DNA from: Ceratopteris richardii
Taxonomy: Eukaryota > Streptophyta > Polypodiopsida > Polypodiales > Pteridaceae
Assembly: GCA_020310875.1 (NCBI GenBank)
Contig: CM035407.1
Coordinates: 72,304,221 to 72,368,220, forward strand
Direction: 5' to 3'
DNA: 64,000 nucleotides
The notes under the pieces: generated by a model
What the model saw: only the letters and a program-made list of their open reading frames with translations
The model's database searches: none
What the model was told of the DNA's origin: nothing
Translations under genes and position numbers: made by a program
Shown: positions 43,382-56,031 of the stretch, in pieces
How the letters are laid out: each line of letters opens with the position of its first letter
Numbering within the stretch: the first letter of the stretch is position 1

Positions 43382-46155
43382 GTTCTTTCACTTTGTCAGA
43401 TGCTTTATTTGTGACAGGGATCAAGAAGAACCTGTTATCAATTTCTGCATTAGGCAAGATTGGCTTGGTTGTGAAATTTGTTGATGACAGGTGTACCGTT
43501 TATGATCTATCAAATGGCGATGTGATTATTGCTTCTGGCATTTTATGTCGTGGGCTGTATAAGCTCATAGACTATGAAAGATTTGTAAATGATTTGGCAT
43601 GTGCAGTAAATGATTCTCAGGCTATGTTAGATGCAAAGCTTTGGCATGCATGCTTTGGTCATCTGAATTTTGCTAGTTTGCTATGCCTGTAGAAATCTGA
43701 AATGGTGTCCTCTTTGCCCAAACTTGAGGCACCTGGAAAACATGTTTGTGAAGACTGTATTTTGGGCAAAATGCAACCTTCGTCCTTTCCAAAAGATGGT
43801 TCAGTTCGGGATACTCAGAAATTGAAGCTTGTACATAGTGATGTCTATGGTCCTATGCAGACACCTTCTTTTGGGAATTATCTTTATTTCCTAACTTTCA
43901 TCGATGATTTTTCTAGGCATGCATGGGTATATCCATTGAAGGCAAAGTCCAACGTGTTCATGTGCTTCAAACAGGTTTTGGATTTGGCTGAAAATTTGTC
44001 AACATGTAAAATGGGCACCCTCTGTTCTGATCGAGGGGGGGAATATATGTCTTCTTATTTTAATGCATTTTTGGTTGAACGTGGGATAAAACACCAGTGT
44101 ACAGTGTCGTATACACCTCAACAGAATGGACTTGCTAAACAAAAGAACAGGTCACTCATGGAGATGGCGAGGTGTATGGTCAAGAGTCAAGCTTTACCAC
44201 CTAGTTTCTAGCTTGAGGTTGTCATGTGTGCAGCATATGCATTGAACAGGTGTCCCACTAAAGCACTGCAGCCTATCACTCCATATGAGGCTTGGCATGA
44301 CCGCAAGCCATCTGTTGCTCATCTGCGTGTTTTTGGTTGTTTGGCATATACATTAGTGCCTGAACAACATCGTAGAAAATTGGATGATAAAGCAGTAAAA
44401 TGTATTTTTGTTGGGTATAGTTCTAAAAGTAAAGGCTATCGTCTGTATCATCCACAGACTACACGCATTCTTGTTAGCCGTGATGTTGTTTTTGTGGAAG
44501 ATGCTATTCAGCCATTGCTTTCATGTACTAAGGAGACATCTGTTAGCTCCAAAGACATGTATGATACTTTCCTGCCTCTTTTTACAGGTGGACAGTCTAG
44601 TGTTGCTCCTAATGAGGCAACTTCTCAGGCTTTGCAAGTTTCATGTGATGATGCAAATAATTCCATTCCTGATGCAGATGTACATGATGCACTTATTGAT
44701 GAGAGAGCTAATATTGAACAGGCAAGAACTATGCCAAAATGGCTAGTGCAGACCTTGCATGATACCAAATTAGATGCACCTCTATCATATCATACTCGTT
44801 CAGGCTCTCATAGTGCCTCTTTTGCATTAGATTGCTATGCTATGGCTGCATCTAGTCTCTGTGATGAGAATGAGCCTATTTCGTTTGATGAAGCACAAAA
44901 TTCAGAAAATTCGATGGCTGCTATGCAATCTGAATATGATGCTATAATGAAGAATTGTACTTGGTCTTTATGTGACTTGCCTCTTGCAAGAAGGCCATTG
45001 GCACTAAGTGGGTATACAAGCTGAAGCGTAAACCAGATGGTACAGTTGATAGGTATAAGGCTAGGCTTGTTGCAAAGGGTTATGCATAGGAAAGAGGCAT
45101 TGATTTTGATGAGACATTTGCACCTACATGTCGTATGACTACTGTTCAGAGCATCTGTGCACTTGCAGCTCATCATGGTTGGAATGTACATCAGCTGGAC
45201 ATTAAAACAACATTTTTGAATGGTGACTTGCATGAAGAAGTGTATGTTTTTCAGCCCGTGGCTTTGTGCAGAAAGGGCATGAAAACCAGGTGTGCAGGTT
45301 AAAGAAGGCATTATATGGTTTAAAGCAAGCACCACGTGCTTGGTATGAGAAGATACATGCCTATGTGATTGCACATAGTTTTGAGAACAGTCCAACTGAA
45401 AGCACCTTATATGTTAAGCATGCTATTGATGTGCGTCTGATCATTGTTGTCTATGTCAACGATATGCTGCTCACTGCTCCTATTGAGAAGCATATTGCTA
45501 ATTTTAAGGCTGATTCGCATGCCTCATTTGAGATGTCTGATTTGGGGCATTTGCATCACTATTTGGGCATTCAATTTATGCAAGTTGATGGTGGAATGGG
45601 TTTGTGTCAAACGAAATATATTGACACATTGTTGCAATGTTTTGGCCTTGAAGACTGTAAGCCTATTGCCACTCCTATGGAGATAGGTTTACGATTGAAT
45701 CTTCATGATGCTGGAGATGCATTTGATGTTGTTCTCTATCAGCAGGCTATTGGATGCTTGATTTAATTATGCATAACTCGGCCAGATATTCAGTTTGTTG
45801 TCTCACAGATGAGCAGGTTTATGCATTGCCCAGGAGTCAAGCATTGGCAGGCAGTTAAGCGCATCTTTCGCTATTTGAGTGGTACTCGGCTATTTCGGTT
45901 GTCTGATCCCAAGGGGGGATCACTACCACCAGATTTGCATGCTTTTGCTGACTCTGATTGGGCTGGTTGCTACGACACTCTTGTGTCCACTAGTGGCTTT
46001 TGCTTCGTGCTTGATAGCTCATGTATATCTTGGTTGAGCAAGAAGCACCCTACTGTGGCCACTTCCAGTTGTGAGGCTGAGTATAGGGCAGCTTTCACAG
46101 TGACTATTGAGTGTGTGTGGCTCAGATGCCTTATGGCTGATTTGGGTGTTGGTCA
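43382..46155 (+). pseudogene. Element D pol: pre-integrase, integrase, reverse transcriptase, RNase H start
   Basis: It resumes at the end of the protease region (LSDALFVTGIKKNLLSISAL). The pre-integrase zinc motif (LWHACFGHL, CEDCILGKM), integrase (HSDVYGPM, CSDRGGEYM, YTPQQNGLAKQKNR), reverse transcriptase and RNase H (FADSDWAGCYD, SSCEAEYRAAF) follow. Faults are a TAG at 43690, a TAG at 44209, a frameshift near 45000, a TAG at 45087, a frameshift near 45255, a TAA at 45764, and YVND instead of YVDD near 45457. It is cut at 46155 by copia H within the RNase H and ends at 52762-52965. Confidence 0.9.
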
Positions 46156-47431
46156 TGTTGAAGCAAGTCTATGACAAGCCTAAGTATTGGCTTGAGTCTC
46201 ACAAAGTCTTAGAAGAAGCTTCAAAATGAAGACTATGTAAAGTTCACTTGTGAACTACCTTTTGTAATTTTTTGAAGAGTTTACTTCATGAAAAATAAGA
46301 GAATCTTAAGTGGTTGAGTCCACATGATCAAAAAGGGAAAGAGGAGCCACGAATTTGTGATTTGTGGTAGGTAGAGAATCAAATCAATCATTGATTGATT
46401 GGAGAGTGATTGAGGGAAGTTAGCCTCCCAAAATCAACTATAAATAGATGGCAGTTTTAGTTGTGGTTAGATAGACCTATGTGAAGACCTCCAAGAGCTG
46501 AGCTTTATGCCATATCAAGGTGTGATTACAAAGCACACATATGTATCAGTAAGTCATTGTATTGTACAAGCAATATACTTTCATTTTCATGACTATTTGA
46601 GTTCATCTTTCCATGTTCTTGTGAAGAGTACTACTCACTGCCATTACTCTCAGTTTTTCTCAGTCAGCTTGCAGAGATGTTTTCTCTGAGCTTGGTGCAT
46701 CATTTTCAGTGATTTAACTTGGTAAAGTTAGCTCTATAAGTCTACTATATGCTCACAAATTTTCATGTCATTTGGATGTTGCAATCTTCAGTTATGTTCA
46801 GTTGAAGTCAACAGTGTCTGTGCATTTTCACTTCTCTGTCAGGTACCCGATTATTTTTTCACTCATCTTGTCAGAGGTTTTTCTCAGTGGTTACTTATCC
46901 AAATTCAGTGATTTAAAGCTTGTTAGATTCAGCTTACTGTTTAGTATAACCATACAAATTTTCATAATCCTTGGATTCCTACATTTTGAGTTATGTTGAT
47001 TTTTCTGCTCACTAGTCTCAAACTGTAGCAGCCCGTGAAAATCGGGATGATGTCATCAGTTGTTAAAACTCATTCTCAGTGTGTGGTTCATTATTTTTTA
47101 TGAGATTACTCTTGAAAGTTAGCTCTTTAAGTTACCTAGAATTCCCCAAGAGTAATTAAGCTAATTGCTGCTGTGCTCAGAGAATTATGTAAAACACTGG
47201 ACAAGTGTATGAACCAAGAATAGCAAGTTTTCACCTCTGAGCTAACTCCAACTTATCTGTTTTGATCTATCTTTTTGAGAGTGATCTTCCAAGGTACATA
47301 GGGTGTCTAATACATCCATTGGCAAGCTAAAAGGGCCCACCATATACTCCTGGAGTTCAATTGGCTGGTGTAGATCAAGGATTTTGCAACACCTCTTCAT
47401 CTTCAAGCACATACATATCCATCTCTTCACA
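46156..47431 (+). repeat. 5' LTR of copia H (1,276 bp)
   Basis: TGTTGAAGCAAGTC to CATCTCTTCACA. The first 1,059 bases match 51704-52760 with scattered differences. TATAAATAG lies at 46439 (51988 in the partner). Confidence 0.93.
46439..46447 (+). promoter_or_regulatory. TATA box in the copia H LTR
   Basis: CTATAAATAG is conserved in both LTR copies despite surrounding substitutions. Confidence 0.5.
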
Positions 47432-47432
47432 G

Positions 47433-47444
47433 TGGTATCAGAGC
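47433..47444 (+). other. Primer-binding site of copia H (tRNA-Met)
   Basis: TGGTATCAGAGC, one base after the LTR end. Confidence 0.92.
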
Positions 47445-47457
47445 AAGGTTGGACAAC

Positions 47458-50400
47458 ATGGTAGATGGATTTCCTTCATCAATCGAAAAATTGGATAGAG
47501 GTAATTACTCAGCTTTTTCATTAAGGATGGAAGCTTATCTCCAAGGTAGAAGTTTATATGGTTATGTGGCTGGAGATGAAGTTATGCCAAGTTTCAGGAA
47601 CAAAAGTCAACCAACACAAGAAGAGCAAGAAAGATTGAGCACATGGTGCTCCAAGGATGCACTTGCAAGGTCTTATCTCCTCAACTCTATCTTAGATTTT
47701 TTGTTGCCTCACATTAGAAGTTGTAAGACATCTCAGGAAGTGTGGGATGCACTTGAAGCTTTCTTTTCTTCAAGTACCAAAGCTAGGAAGCATCAACTAT
47801 GGCTGGATTTCACAACTCTCAAGAAGGCTCCCAAACAAAATGTGACTGATTTTTTCACAAAGCTCAAGGACATAGCGGATCAGTTGGGAAGCATTGGATA
47901 GGTAATAGATGAAGAGAAAATTGTAAGGCAGGTGATCAATGGCTTGAAGGCAGATGACAAGTGGGAAGCATTCACCACAGCTATGGATTTGTACATGGAC
48001 ATGCATGTACCTGATTTCAACACACTCATTGGACAACTACTTACTCAAGAGGCAAAGCTTATCAAAAATGGAGAAAGCTCTAAAGGTAATCAATCTTCAG
48101 CTTTATACACGGATAAAAGCAAGTCTAAAGATAACAAAGGAAAGGCAAAGAAAGTGGATGATGAAGCAGGTACATATCAAGCTAACTATGCAGGTAGAGG
48201 AAGACATGGCAGAGGTAGAGGAAGAGGAGGTAGACAAGGCAGGGGGAGATCCCAAGACTCCAACTCATGTTCTATTTGTGGACTAACTAATCATACAACT
48301 GAAAATTGCTTTAGGAAACCAGGAATCAAAGAGGAAGAGGATACAATAGAGGAAGTTATGACTATTCAAGAGGAAGGTTCAACAACTATCATGGCAACTA
48401 CAACAACTACAATCATTCAAACTATCAAGGAGGCTACAAAGGAAGGAGAGACTACAATAACTACATAGAAGACTCAAACAAAGAGGATTCATTATTGATC
48501 ATGAACATGGCTATGCCACAAGGTAAATCTGATGAGCATGTTTTCTACATAGACTCAGGTTGTTCAAATCATGTGGCAGGAAATGTGGCACTCCTATCAG
48601 ATTTAGAAGATCCAAGGAATAAGCATGAGGTACAAACACGAGATGATACAAAACATCCTGTGGAGAAAATAGGCAATGTCAAAGCACCTGATGGAAACAT
48701 CAACCTACTCAGTAAGGTACTCTATGTCCCTACCATTACAAAGAATTTGATAAGTGTTGGGTAGATAGTAGAGAAAGGGTTGCAAGTCAGGTTCACAAAA
48801 GCAGGAGCATTTGTTGAAGATCCAAGTCAAGGATTCAGAAGAATTGCAAAAGGTGAAAAGACAGGTAGATTGTTCACATTTGAATTACAGGACACTAGAA
48901 ACATTGCTCTCTTTAATTATGGTAGTCAGACACTCACAGAATTGGAAGTATGGCACAAAAGGTTAGCACATATTGGTGAAAGGTCATTAAAGCAAATCTG
49001 CAGGGACCAAAGTGTACTTGGACTTCCTAATTTGTCAAAACAACATATGATTTATAAGTGTAGTGCATGTCAATTTGGAAAGTCTCACAGGTTACCATTC
49101 ATGAAGAAAGGTTATATGCATGGAGATCTCTTGGAGTGGGTTCATACAGATGTATGGGGACCTAGCAAGGAAGCTTCAATATCTGGATCAAGGTATTATG
49201 TTTCCTTTATTGATGATTGAAGCAGATGGACTATCCTATTCTTTATGAAACAACACAAAGATGAAGTTTTTTCATGTTTCAAAAGATATTTGGCTCTTGT
49301 GGAGAATCAAACAGGTAAATCACTAAAAAGGCTAAGGTCAGATGGAGGGGGAGAATACTTCTCCCATGAGTTTGATTCTTTTCTTCAAGAAAGAGGAATC
49401 AAAAGAGAGGTAACTACAAGGTACACTCCTGAGCAAAATGGAGTGGCAGAAAGGAGGAATAGGACAATTGTTGAAGTTGCAAGGTCTATGTTAAATGAAA
49501 AGCATTTACCTAATTACTTATGGGTTGAGGCTGTATCTACAGCCACTTACTTGATTAACAGGTTGCCTTCAAAATCCCTTGATGGGATGACTCCATATGA
49601 GGCTTGGAATGAAAGAAGACCAAGCTTAGATCATTGTAAAATTTTTGGATGTATTGCTTTTACTCATGTTCCTTCACAGGTTAGAGGCAAGATGGATCCA
49701 AAGGCAGAAAGGTGTGTATTTATTGGATATGACAACAATCAAAAGGGCTACAGGTTATACAACCCTACCAACAAACTTGGATTCTTGGTAAGCAGAGATG
49801 TAGTTTTTGATGAGAACAATTCATGGTATGAAGATTCATGCAGGAAGGTCAATTTACCATATAATCTTGAAGAAGATTTTCCAAATCTTGGTAGAGAACA
49901 ACCAAAGATTAAAGAACAAGACACCTCAGAGGATGATGAAGAATCTCAAATGGAAAAGATCAAAGCATGGAAGTCTAAAGGTAAAGCAAAATTGCAGGAA
50001 CTTGGACATGAGGCAGAATCATCACATCATGGCCTAAGAAGATCTATGAGGGAAAAGAAAAAACCAGAAAGGTATGGGTTTGACACCTCATTAGTAACTA
50101 AACACTCTATCTACATAGCACAGGATATAAACCAAGAGGAGCCATCATCATTTGAAGAGGCCAAAGAAAAATCAGAATGGAAGCATGCAATGAAGGAAGA
50201 GATTGAAGCACTTGAGGAAAACAACACTTGGGATTTGGTGCCCAAGACTTCATCCATGAAGGTAATAGGCTCAAGATGGGTCTATAAACTCAAGAAGAAT
50301 TCTGATGGTTCAATTAACAGGTATAAGGCAAGGCTTGTAGCAAAAGGCTTTGCACAAACTCAGGGAATTGATTATGAGGAGACCTTCTCTCCTGTGGCAA

Positions 50401-51671
50401 AGATGCCTACTATTAGGGTTTTGCTTAGTATTGCCTCTTCCAAGAATTGGAAGATACTTCAACTAGATGTAAAGAATGCATTCTTGATTGGTTGGATAAC
50501 AGAAGAGGTATATATGGCACAACCACCTGGTTTTGAGAACCAAGTTTATCCTGATTATGTGTGTAAACTTAACAAAGCATTGTATGGTCTCAAGCAAGCT
50601 CCAAGAGCTTGGAATTTCAGGCTTGTTTCATTCTTGCAGGACAAAGGCTTTCAACCAAGCAAGGTAGATCCTTCACTCTTTATTAAAAAGAGTAATTCTG
50701 AGGTCATCTACCTATGTGTATATGTAGATGATATTATATTGACAGGAAATGATGCAGATGGTATGAAGAAGATCAAAGATCAGATGAGAGAAGAGTTCAA
50801 GATAAGTGATTTGGGTTCACTTACCTACTTCCTAGGTTTGGAAGTTGTCTAAAAAGATCATGGTTTGTTTCTCACTCAAAGAAAGTACATTAAGGACATG
50901 TTGGCAAAATTCAAGATGCAAGATTGTAAGATTGCAGGTACTCCAATGGAGGTCAATCACAAATTGAGCTCACATGAAGGTGAAGTCATAGAGGACATCA
51001 CATCATATCAAATTCTAGTGGGTAGTCTCAACTATGCCACATTGACAAGAGTAGATATATGTTACAGTGTGAGTGTGCTAAGTCAATTTATGCACACACC
51101 AAGGAAACCACATATGGATGCTACCAAAAGGATTCTCAAGTATCTCAAAGGAACCATAAATGAAGGACTTTATTATCCTTATGTATCTGATTTAGGTTTG
51201 AAGCTATTTTCTGATGCAGATTGGGCTGGCTCCAAGGAAGATAGAAGGAGCACTTCAGGTTATCTTACCTTTGCAGGTTCAAAGCTTATTTCATGGTCAT
51301 CCAAGAAGCAACCCACAGTTGCTCTCTCTTCTACTGAAGCTGAATACAGAGGTCTTGCCATAGCTACTCAAGAAGCTATGTGGATGAAGACATTGTTCAA
51401 AGATCTTGGATTGGAGTTTGGAACTCCAACTGTTTTTTGTGACAATATGAGTTCTATTCATTTGGCTGCTAATCCTATTTTTCATGCAAGGACTAAACAT
51501 ATTGAAGTTCATTATCACTATGTACGAGAAAAGGTTCTAAGCAAAGAGATTCAAATATCATATGTGTCCACTCATCAACAATGTGCAGATATTCTAACCA
51601 AAGCATTGGATGGTACAAAGCTTTGCAAATTCAAGGCTATGATTGGTTTGCAGGTAATCTTGGAAGATTGA
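47458..51671 (+). pseudogene. Copia H gag-pol polyprotein (broken)
   Basis: It starts at ATG 47458, aligned with the copia A start. Gag (LDRGNYSAFSLRMEAYL), knuckle CSICGLTNHTTENCF, protease YIDSGCSNH near 48550, pre-integrase, integrase ([21 protein letters not shown]), reverse transcriptase (YVDDIILTG near 50725) and RNase H (SDADWAGS, STEAEYRG, CDNMSS) are in order. Faults are a TAG at 47899, a frameshift near 48325 in the Gly/Arg/Asn-rich part, a TAG at 48762 (CAG), a TGA at 49218 and a TAA at 50850. The catalytic residues themselves remain. Confidence 0.93.
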
Positions 51672-51691
51672 AGACCTCAAGCATACTTGGC

Positions 51692-51701
51692 TTGAGGGGG
51701 A
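51692..51701 (+). other. Polypurine tract of copia H
   Basis: A purine run (TTGAGGGGGA) two bases before the TGTTGGAGCAAG 3' LTR start. The same phrase precedes the copia B 3' LTR. Confidence 0.8.
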
Positions 51702-51703
51702 GC

Positions 51704-52760
51704 TGTTGGAGCAAGTCTATGACAAGCCTAAGTATTGGCTTGAGTCTCACAAAGTCTTAGAAGAAGCTTCAAAATGAAGACTATGTAAAGTTCACTTGTG
51801 AACTACCTTTTGTAATTTTTTGAAGAGTTTACTTAATGTAAAAGTAAGAGAATCTTAAGTGGTTGAGTCCACATGATCAAAAAGGGAAAGAGGAGCCACG
51901 AATTTGTGATTTGTGGTAGGTAGAAAATCAAATCAATCATTAATTGATTGGAGAGTGATTGAGGGAAGTTAGCCTCCCAAACTCAACTATAAATAGATGG
52001 CAGTTTTATTCGTGGTTAGATAGACCTATGTGAAGACCTCCAAGAGCTGAGCTTTATGCCACATCAAGGTGTGATTACAAATCACACATATGTATCAGTA
52101 AGTCATGGTATTGTACAAGCAATATACTTTCATTTTCATGATTATTTAAGTTCATCTTTCCATGTTCTTGTGAAGTGTACTACTCACTGCCATTACTCTC
52201 AGTTTTTCTCAGTCAGCTTGCAGAGATGTTTTCTCTGAGCTTGGTGCATCATTTTCAGTGATTTAACTTGGTAAAGTTAGCTCTATAAGTCTACTATATG
52301 CTCACAAATTTTCATGTCATTTGGATGTTGCAATCTTCAGTTATGTTCAGTTGAAGTCAACAGTGTCTGTGCATTTTCACTTCTCTGTTAGGTACCCAAT
52401 TTTTTCACTCATCTTGTTAGAGGTTTTTCTCAGTGGTTACTTAACCAAATTCAGTTATTTAAAGCTTGTTGGATTCAGCTTACTGTTTAGTATAACCGTA
52501 CAAATTTTCATAATCATTGGATTCCTACACTTTGAGTTATGTTGATTTTTCTGCTCACTGGTCTCAAACTGTAGCAGCCCGTTAAAATCGGGATGATGTC
52601 ATCAATTGTTAAAACTCATTCTCAGTGTGTGGTTCATTATTTTTGATGAGATTACTCTTGAAAGTTAGCTCTTTAAGTTACCTAGACTTCCCCAAGAGGA
52701 ATTAAGCTACTTGCTGTTGTGCTCAGAGAATTATGTAAAACACTGGACAGGTGTATGAAC
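51704..52760 (+). repeat. 3' LTR of copia H, lacking its last ~217 bp
   Basis: Matches 46156-47214 up to GTGTATGAAC, then switches abruptly to D RNase H coding (GCGAGGAACCCTGTG). The 217 bases present in the 5' LTR at 47215-47431 are missing. Confidence 0.93.
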
Positions 52761-52761
52761 T

Positions 52762-52965
52762 GCGAGGAACCCTGTGTTCCATGCTCGCACTAAGCACATT
52801 GAGGTGCATTATCACTATGTCAGGGAGAGGTTCTCTGCTGGGGAGATCAACTTGGCATATGTGCCCACGCAAGAGAACATTGCAGACCTTTTCACGAAGG
52901 CTCTGCCTAGGGAGAAGTTTGAAGCTTTTTGCAAAGCTTTGGGCTTACTTCCTTTTGTGGATTGA
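52762..52965 (+). pseudogene. Element D RNase H C-terminus
   Basis: ARNPVFHARTKHIEVHYHYVRE, INLAYVPTQENIADLFTKAL and KALGLLPFVD then TGA. It continues the frame broken at 46155. Compared with remnant G about 16 residues are absent at the junction, including the TDSQSAL segment with a catalytic aspartate. Confidence 0.9.
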
Positions 52966-53025
52966 TTTCCACATAGCTTGGCACTTCCTTATACATGAGT
53001 GCCAGCTCCTTGTTCACCACATCAT

Positions 53026-53039
53026 TCCCAAGGGGTATT
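53026..53039 (+). other. Polypurine tract of element D
   Basis: CCAAGGGGTATT before the TGTTTATATATTTAGG LTR start. Confidence 0.55.
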
Positions 53040-53269
53040 TGTTTATATATTTAGGTAGTGATGTGTGTGAACACACTAGGAATGTCGGAGCACTTTTTTC
53101 GCTCTTTAGGAGGCTTTTTTCCCCCGGCTTGTATATACGCCTATTGCCCTAATGGGCTACTTATCTTTGTACATTCTCTAGTAATACATTCGGTATTGTG
53201 TGTTGTGCTCCAAGCTTCTTCTTCTTCCTTGTGTTGTTCGCGTGCTTTCGCAGACGTCTAACTCCAACA
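53040..53269 (+). repeat. 3' LTR of element D (230 bp)
   Basis: Matches the split 5' LTR (4002-4094 and 29775-29911). TTTGG at 53270-53274 is the target duplicate. Confidence 0.92.
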
Positions 53270-53274
53270 TTTGG

Positions 53275-53766
53275 ATCACTACTTATCTCCATTCACTTAG
53301 ACTCAGTCACAGGTTATTCTTGACAGGTTGGACCATCTTGCATAATTCATTCTTGAGTGGGAGGTGTATCGCTATTATATTGACATGTATTGCCATCAAC
53401 TTTTGGCATGTGTATTTGCCATTATCTTTGATTGGATCAGTGATAGGTGATGACAGGTTACTCATTGTTCTTTTGTTATTGGTCATCTTGTTTGATTGCT
53501 TAGTTTACAGGGGATGCTCTATCGAATTTTTCTAGGATTCTTTCATATCTACTTAGTCACTTTTAAGACTTGGTGAGAAGGCTTATGCTCATGGTTTTAT
53601 GTGCATGCTACATGCATGGTTATGTGACAGGTGCTTCACATGTTTTCTTCTACAATGATACATTTGTGATGTGAGTTATGCATATGGATATGCAAGTGTC
53701 ATCATATTGGTGATAGATTATTATTTCTAGTCTCTTGTTACATTACTAGTCTCTTGGATTGCCAGC
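53275..53766 (+). other. Leader of element I, second part
   Basis: Continuation of 2790-4001 up to the gag ATG at 53767. No gene recognised. Confidence 0.5.
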
Positions 53767-54660
53767 ATGGTGTCCTCTCAGTTTGATGGCACTGACTTTT
53801 TGGGATGGAAAGCTCAGATGTGGCATACATTGGTTCGTGCAAGGTTACACATGTATGTGGATAGAGATGCACAGAGGCCTCGTGACATGCTCGACCATGT
53901 ATGGATGGACATGGATGCATTGGTGAGCTCCACTATCTGATTACAGCTTGTGGATTCTATATATGAGTCTGTTATGTATGAGAAAAAGAGTAGTGCATTG
54001 TGGCAAAGACTACATGATATGTATGCAAGTCCATTGACTCATGTGAGACATAGATCACATCGATAACTTTGATGTTGGCACTGTGGCGGATACGATGAGG
54101 ACGTCACAGATATGCACGTGATGTAGGTCAAGTAGTGATTTCAGGAGAGTCTATGGTAATTGATTATGATAGTGATGGTGATATTACTTTCTCCTATGGT
54201 TCATCTTAGGATTCCTCTTATTCATTGGATAGCACACATATGGCTTGATTGCTTGATGCATTAGCCACTTTTCATGTTATACCACATCACGAGTTGTTTT
54301 ATCGATTCTTAGGTGAGAGTTGTGGATGTGTGCACTTGCCTGATTGTATGACATATGACATTTAGGGTGCAGGAGATGTATGCCTTGTGCTACCTAGTGG
54401 AGCATCACTTATACTAATACATTTACATTATGTGCCTTCATTCCCTATGAGCTTGATTTCAGTTAGCCAGTTACAGGAGAGTAGATGTTATGCATTCCTT
54501 GGTGATTATCATTTTCAGTTGTAGTTGGGATAGCTTATGGTTGTCAAAGGTGCCAAGGTTGGGCACAGGTATCCACTACAGGTACTCCATGTGAGAGACA
54601 ATCTCATCTTAGTGGGAGTTCAAACTTATGTGCCATATGAGACTCCTTATGTCTAATTTT
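53767..54660 (+). pseudogene. Element I gag-like and pre-integrase-like coding
   Basis: From ATG 53767: FDGTDFLGWKAQMWHTLV, then IYESVMYEKKSSALWQRLHDMY, the layout of a copia gag (UBN2/DUF4219 type). Later, around 54360-54480, a segment like the copia protease to pre-integrase link is visible (GASLILIHLHYVPSFPMSLISVSQL). TGA at 53938 and many later stops break it. There is no reverse transcriptase or integrase core anywhere in element I. Confidence 0.65.
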
Positions 54661-54689
54661 CTCTACCTACACATAGTTATATTGACATT

Positions 54690-55352
54690 CATGATGCACA
54701 TGTGTGGTAGGATTCAGATGCTCATATCGATGCACATGTTGAGCATGTTTTAGGTGCTCATGTTGCTTATGTAGAGCATGGTTTGGTTGATCATGTGGAT
54801 GCACTTACAAAGCACACTTTGGATGATCATTTGGATGCTTTAGAGCATGATGTGGATGCTCAACTAGAGCATTATGATGATACTCAGTTGGAGTGTGATC
54901 ATCACTTTGACCTTGGTATTGATGTTGTGCAGTTAGCTCATGTGAAGCATGATGATACATTTGGTGTGGTAGAGTAGGATAGCTCTTATGATACACAGTG
55001 TATGGTAGAGCAGCTTAGCTCTTAGGATGCACATCTAGATACATCCTTAGTTGATGGGATGGTTGATTTGGATGTTGATGAGTCAATGATCATGCACTCA
55101 TTCTTGGATTCGCTCATGCCAGATGTTGACAGAAATATATTAGGACATGTTGGTCTTGAGGATGGTGCTTTGGATGCCTTGGATACAGGTGTGGCTGGCA
55201 TGCTTAGGTTAGCCAGGATAGCACATGTTTCGTCAGCATTTGTGAGTCTAATGTACGAGTTGTTATGCTCGAGACTAGATGTTGCAATTGTTATTGCAGC
55301 ATTCGCACTTGGAGTTGTCAGTCGTTCAATGATTGACACAGGCATAGAGTGA
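54690..55352 (+). pseudogene. Element I His/Asp-rich repetitive ORF
   Basis: GATGCN and GAGCATGNN codon phrases recur (54710-54960), giving repeated DAH/EHV/LDAL-type residues (LDDHLDALEHDVDAQLEH). Stops occur near 54976 and 55023. A second open part at 55059-55350 has DVDESMIMHSFLDSLMPDVD. No known domain. It takes the place where pol would normally be. Confidence 0.5.
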
Positions 55353-55588
55353 GTGGGAGCCTCACAAGAATTTCATCAGTTCTTGCATCAGTCAGATGTG
55401 AGCTCAGCTCTTATCAATATGATTCTAGAGCAGTTTGAGGTGCATGGATACACCTTATTCTAGGCAATTGGTGTGGGCTGATCTGTATGGATTGAGATCC
55501 GAACTCTTCCTATACATTATTGTATAGTCCTACAGCATTCTTTTTATATGTTACCACTTATGTTCACATTGACCCTTACGTGGGAGAT

Positions 55589-55858
<270 letters not shown>

Positions 55859-55863
55859 GTTTC

Positions 55864-56031
55864 AACCCTTGCAACAGAGTCAATTTGGAAATATCACACA
55901 GTTGCTAGATGTTTTCTTTGGAGAGTTCTCCAAGAGTGGAATCAGAGGCAACACCTCATCTTTGAGCCATAGTTTCAAATAGACACTTCTGAGAGAACTT
56001 GGAGAAGCTTGTAGGAGGTAGAAAAATGAGT
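55864..56031 (+). pseudogene. Element J: gypsy gag, right half
   Basis: QPLQQSQFGNITQLLDVFFGEFSKSGIRGNTSSLSHSF matches the gypsy F gag segment at 7731-7850 and continues directly from LTWF at 2601. TAG at about 55980 replaces the CAG seen in F. It ends near 56031, where a minus-strand LTR appears to start. Confidence 0.85.

Larger units (their letters stand above)
46156..52760 (+). mobile_element. Copia H: Ty1/copia inserted in element D
   Basis: 5' LTR 46156-47431; gag-pol 47458-51671; 3' LTR from 51704, cut short at about 52760. GGTCA (46151-46155) is the left target duplicate, and the right one was lost with the LTR end. It belongs to the same family as copia A. Confidence 0.93.
4002..53269 (+). 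mobile_element. Element D: Ty1/copia retrotransposon, heavily interrupted
   Basis: The 5' LTR is split (4002-4094 and 29775-29911); the 3' LTR is 53040-53269. Both total 230 bp. TTTGG flanks the element at 3997-4001 and 53270-53274. The primer site is at 29913, and coding remains at 43382-46155 and 52762-52965. Gag and most of the protease are missing. Elements F, E, G and H sit inside it. Confidence 0.9.
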
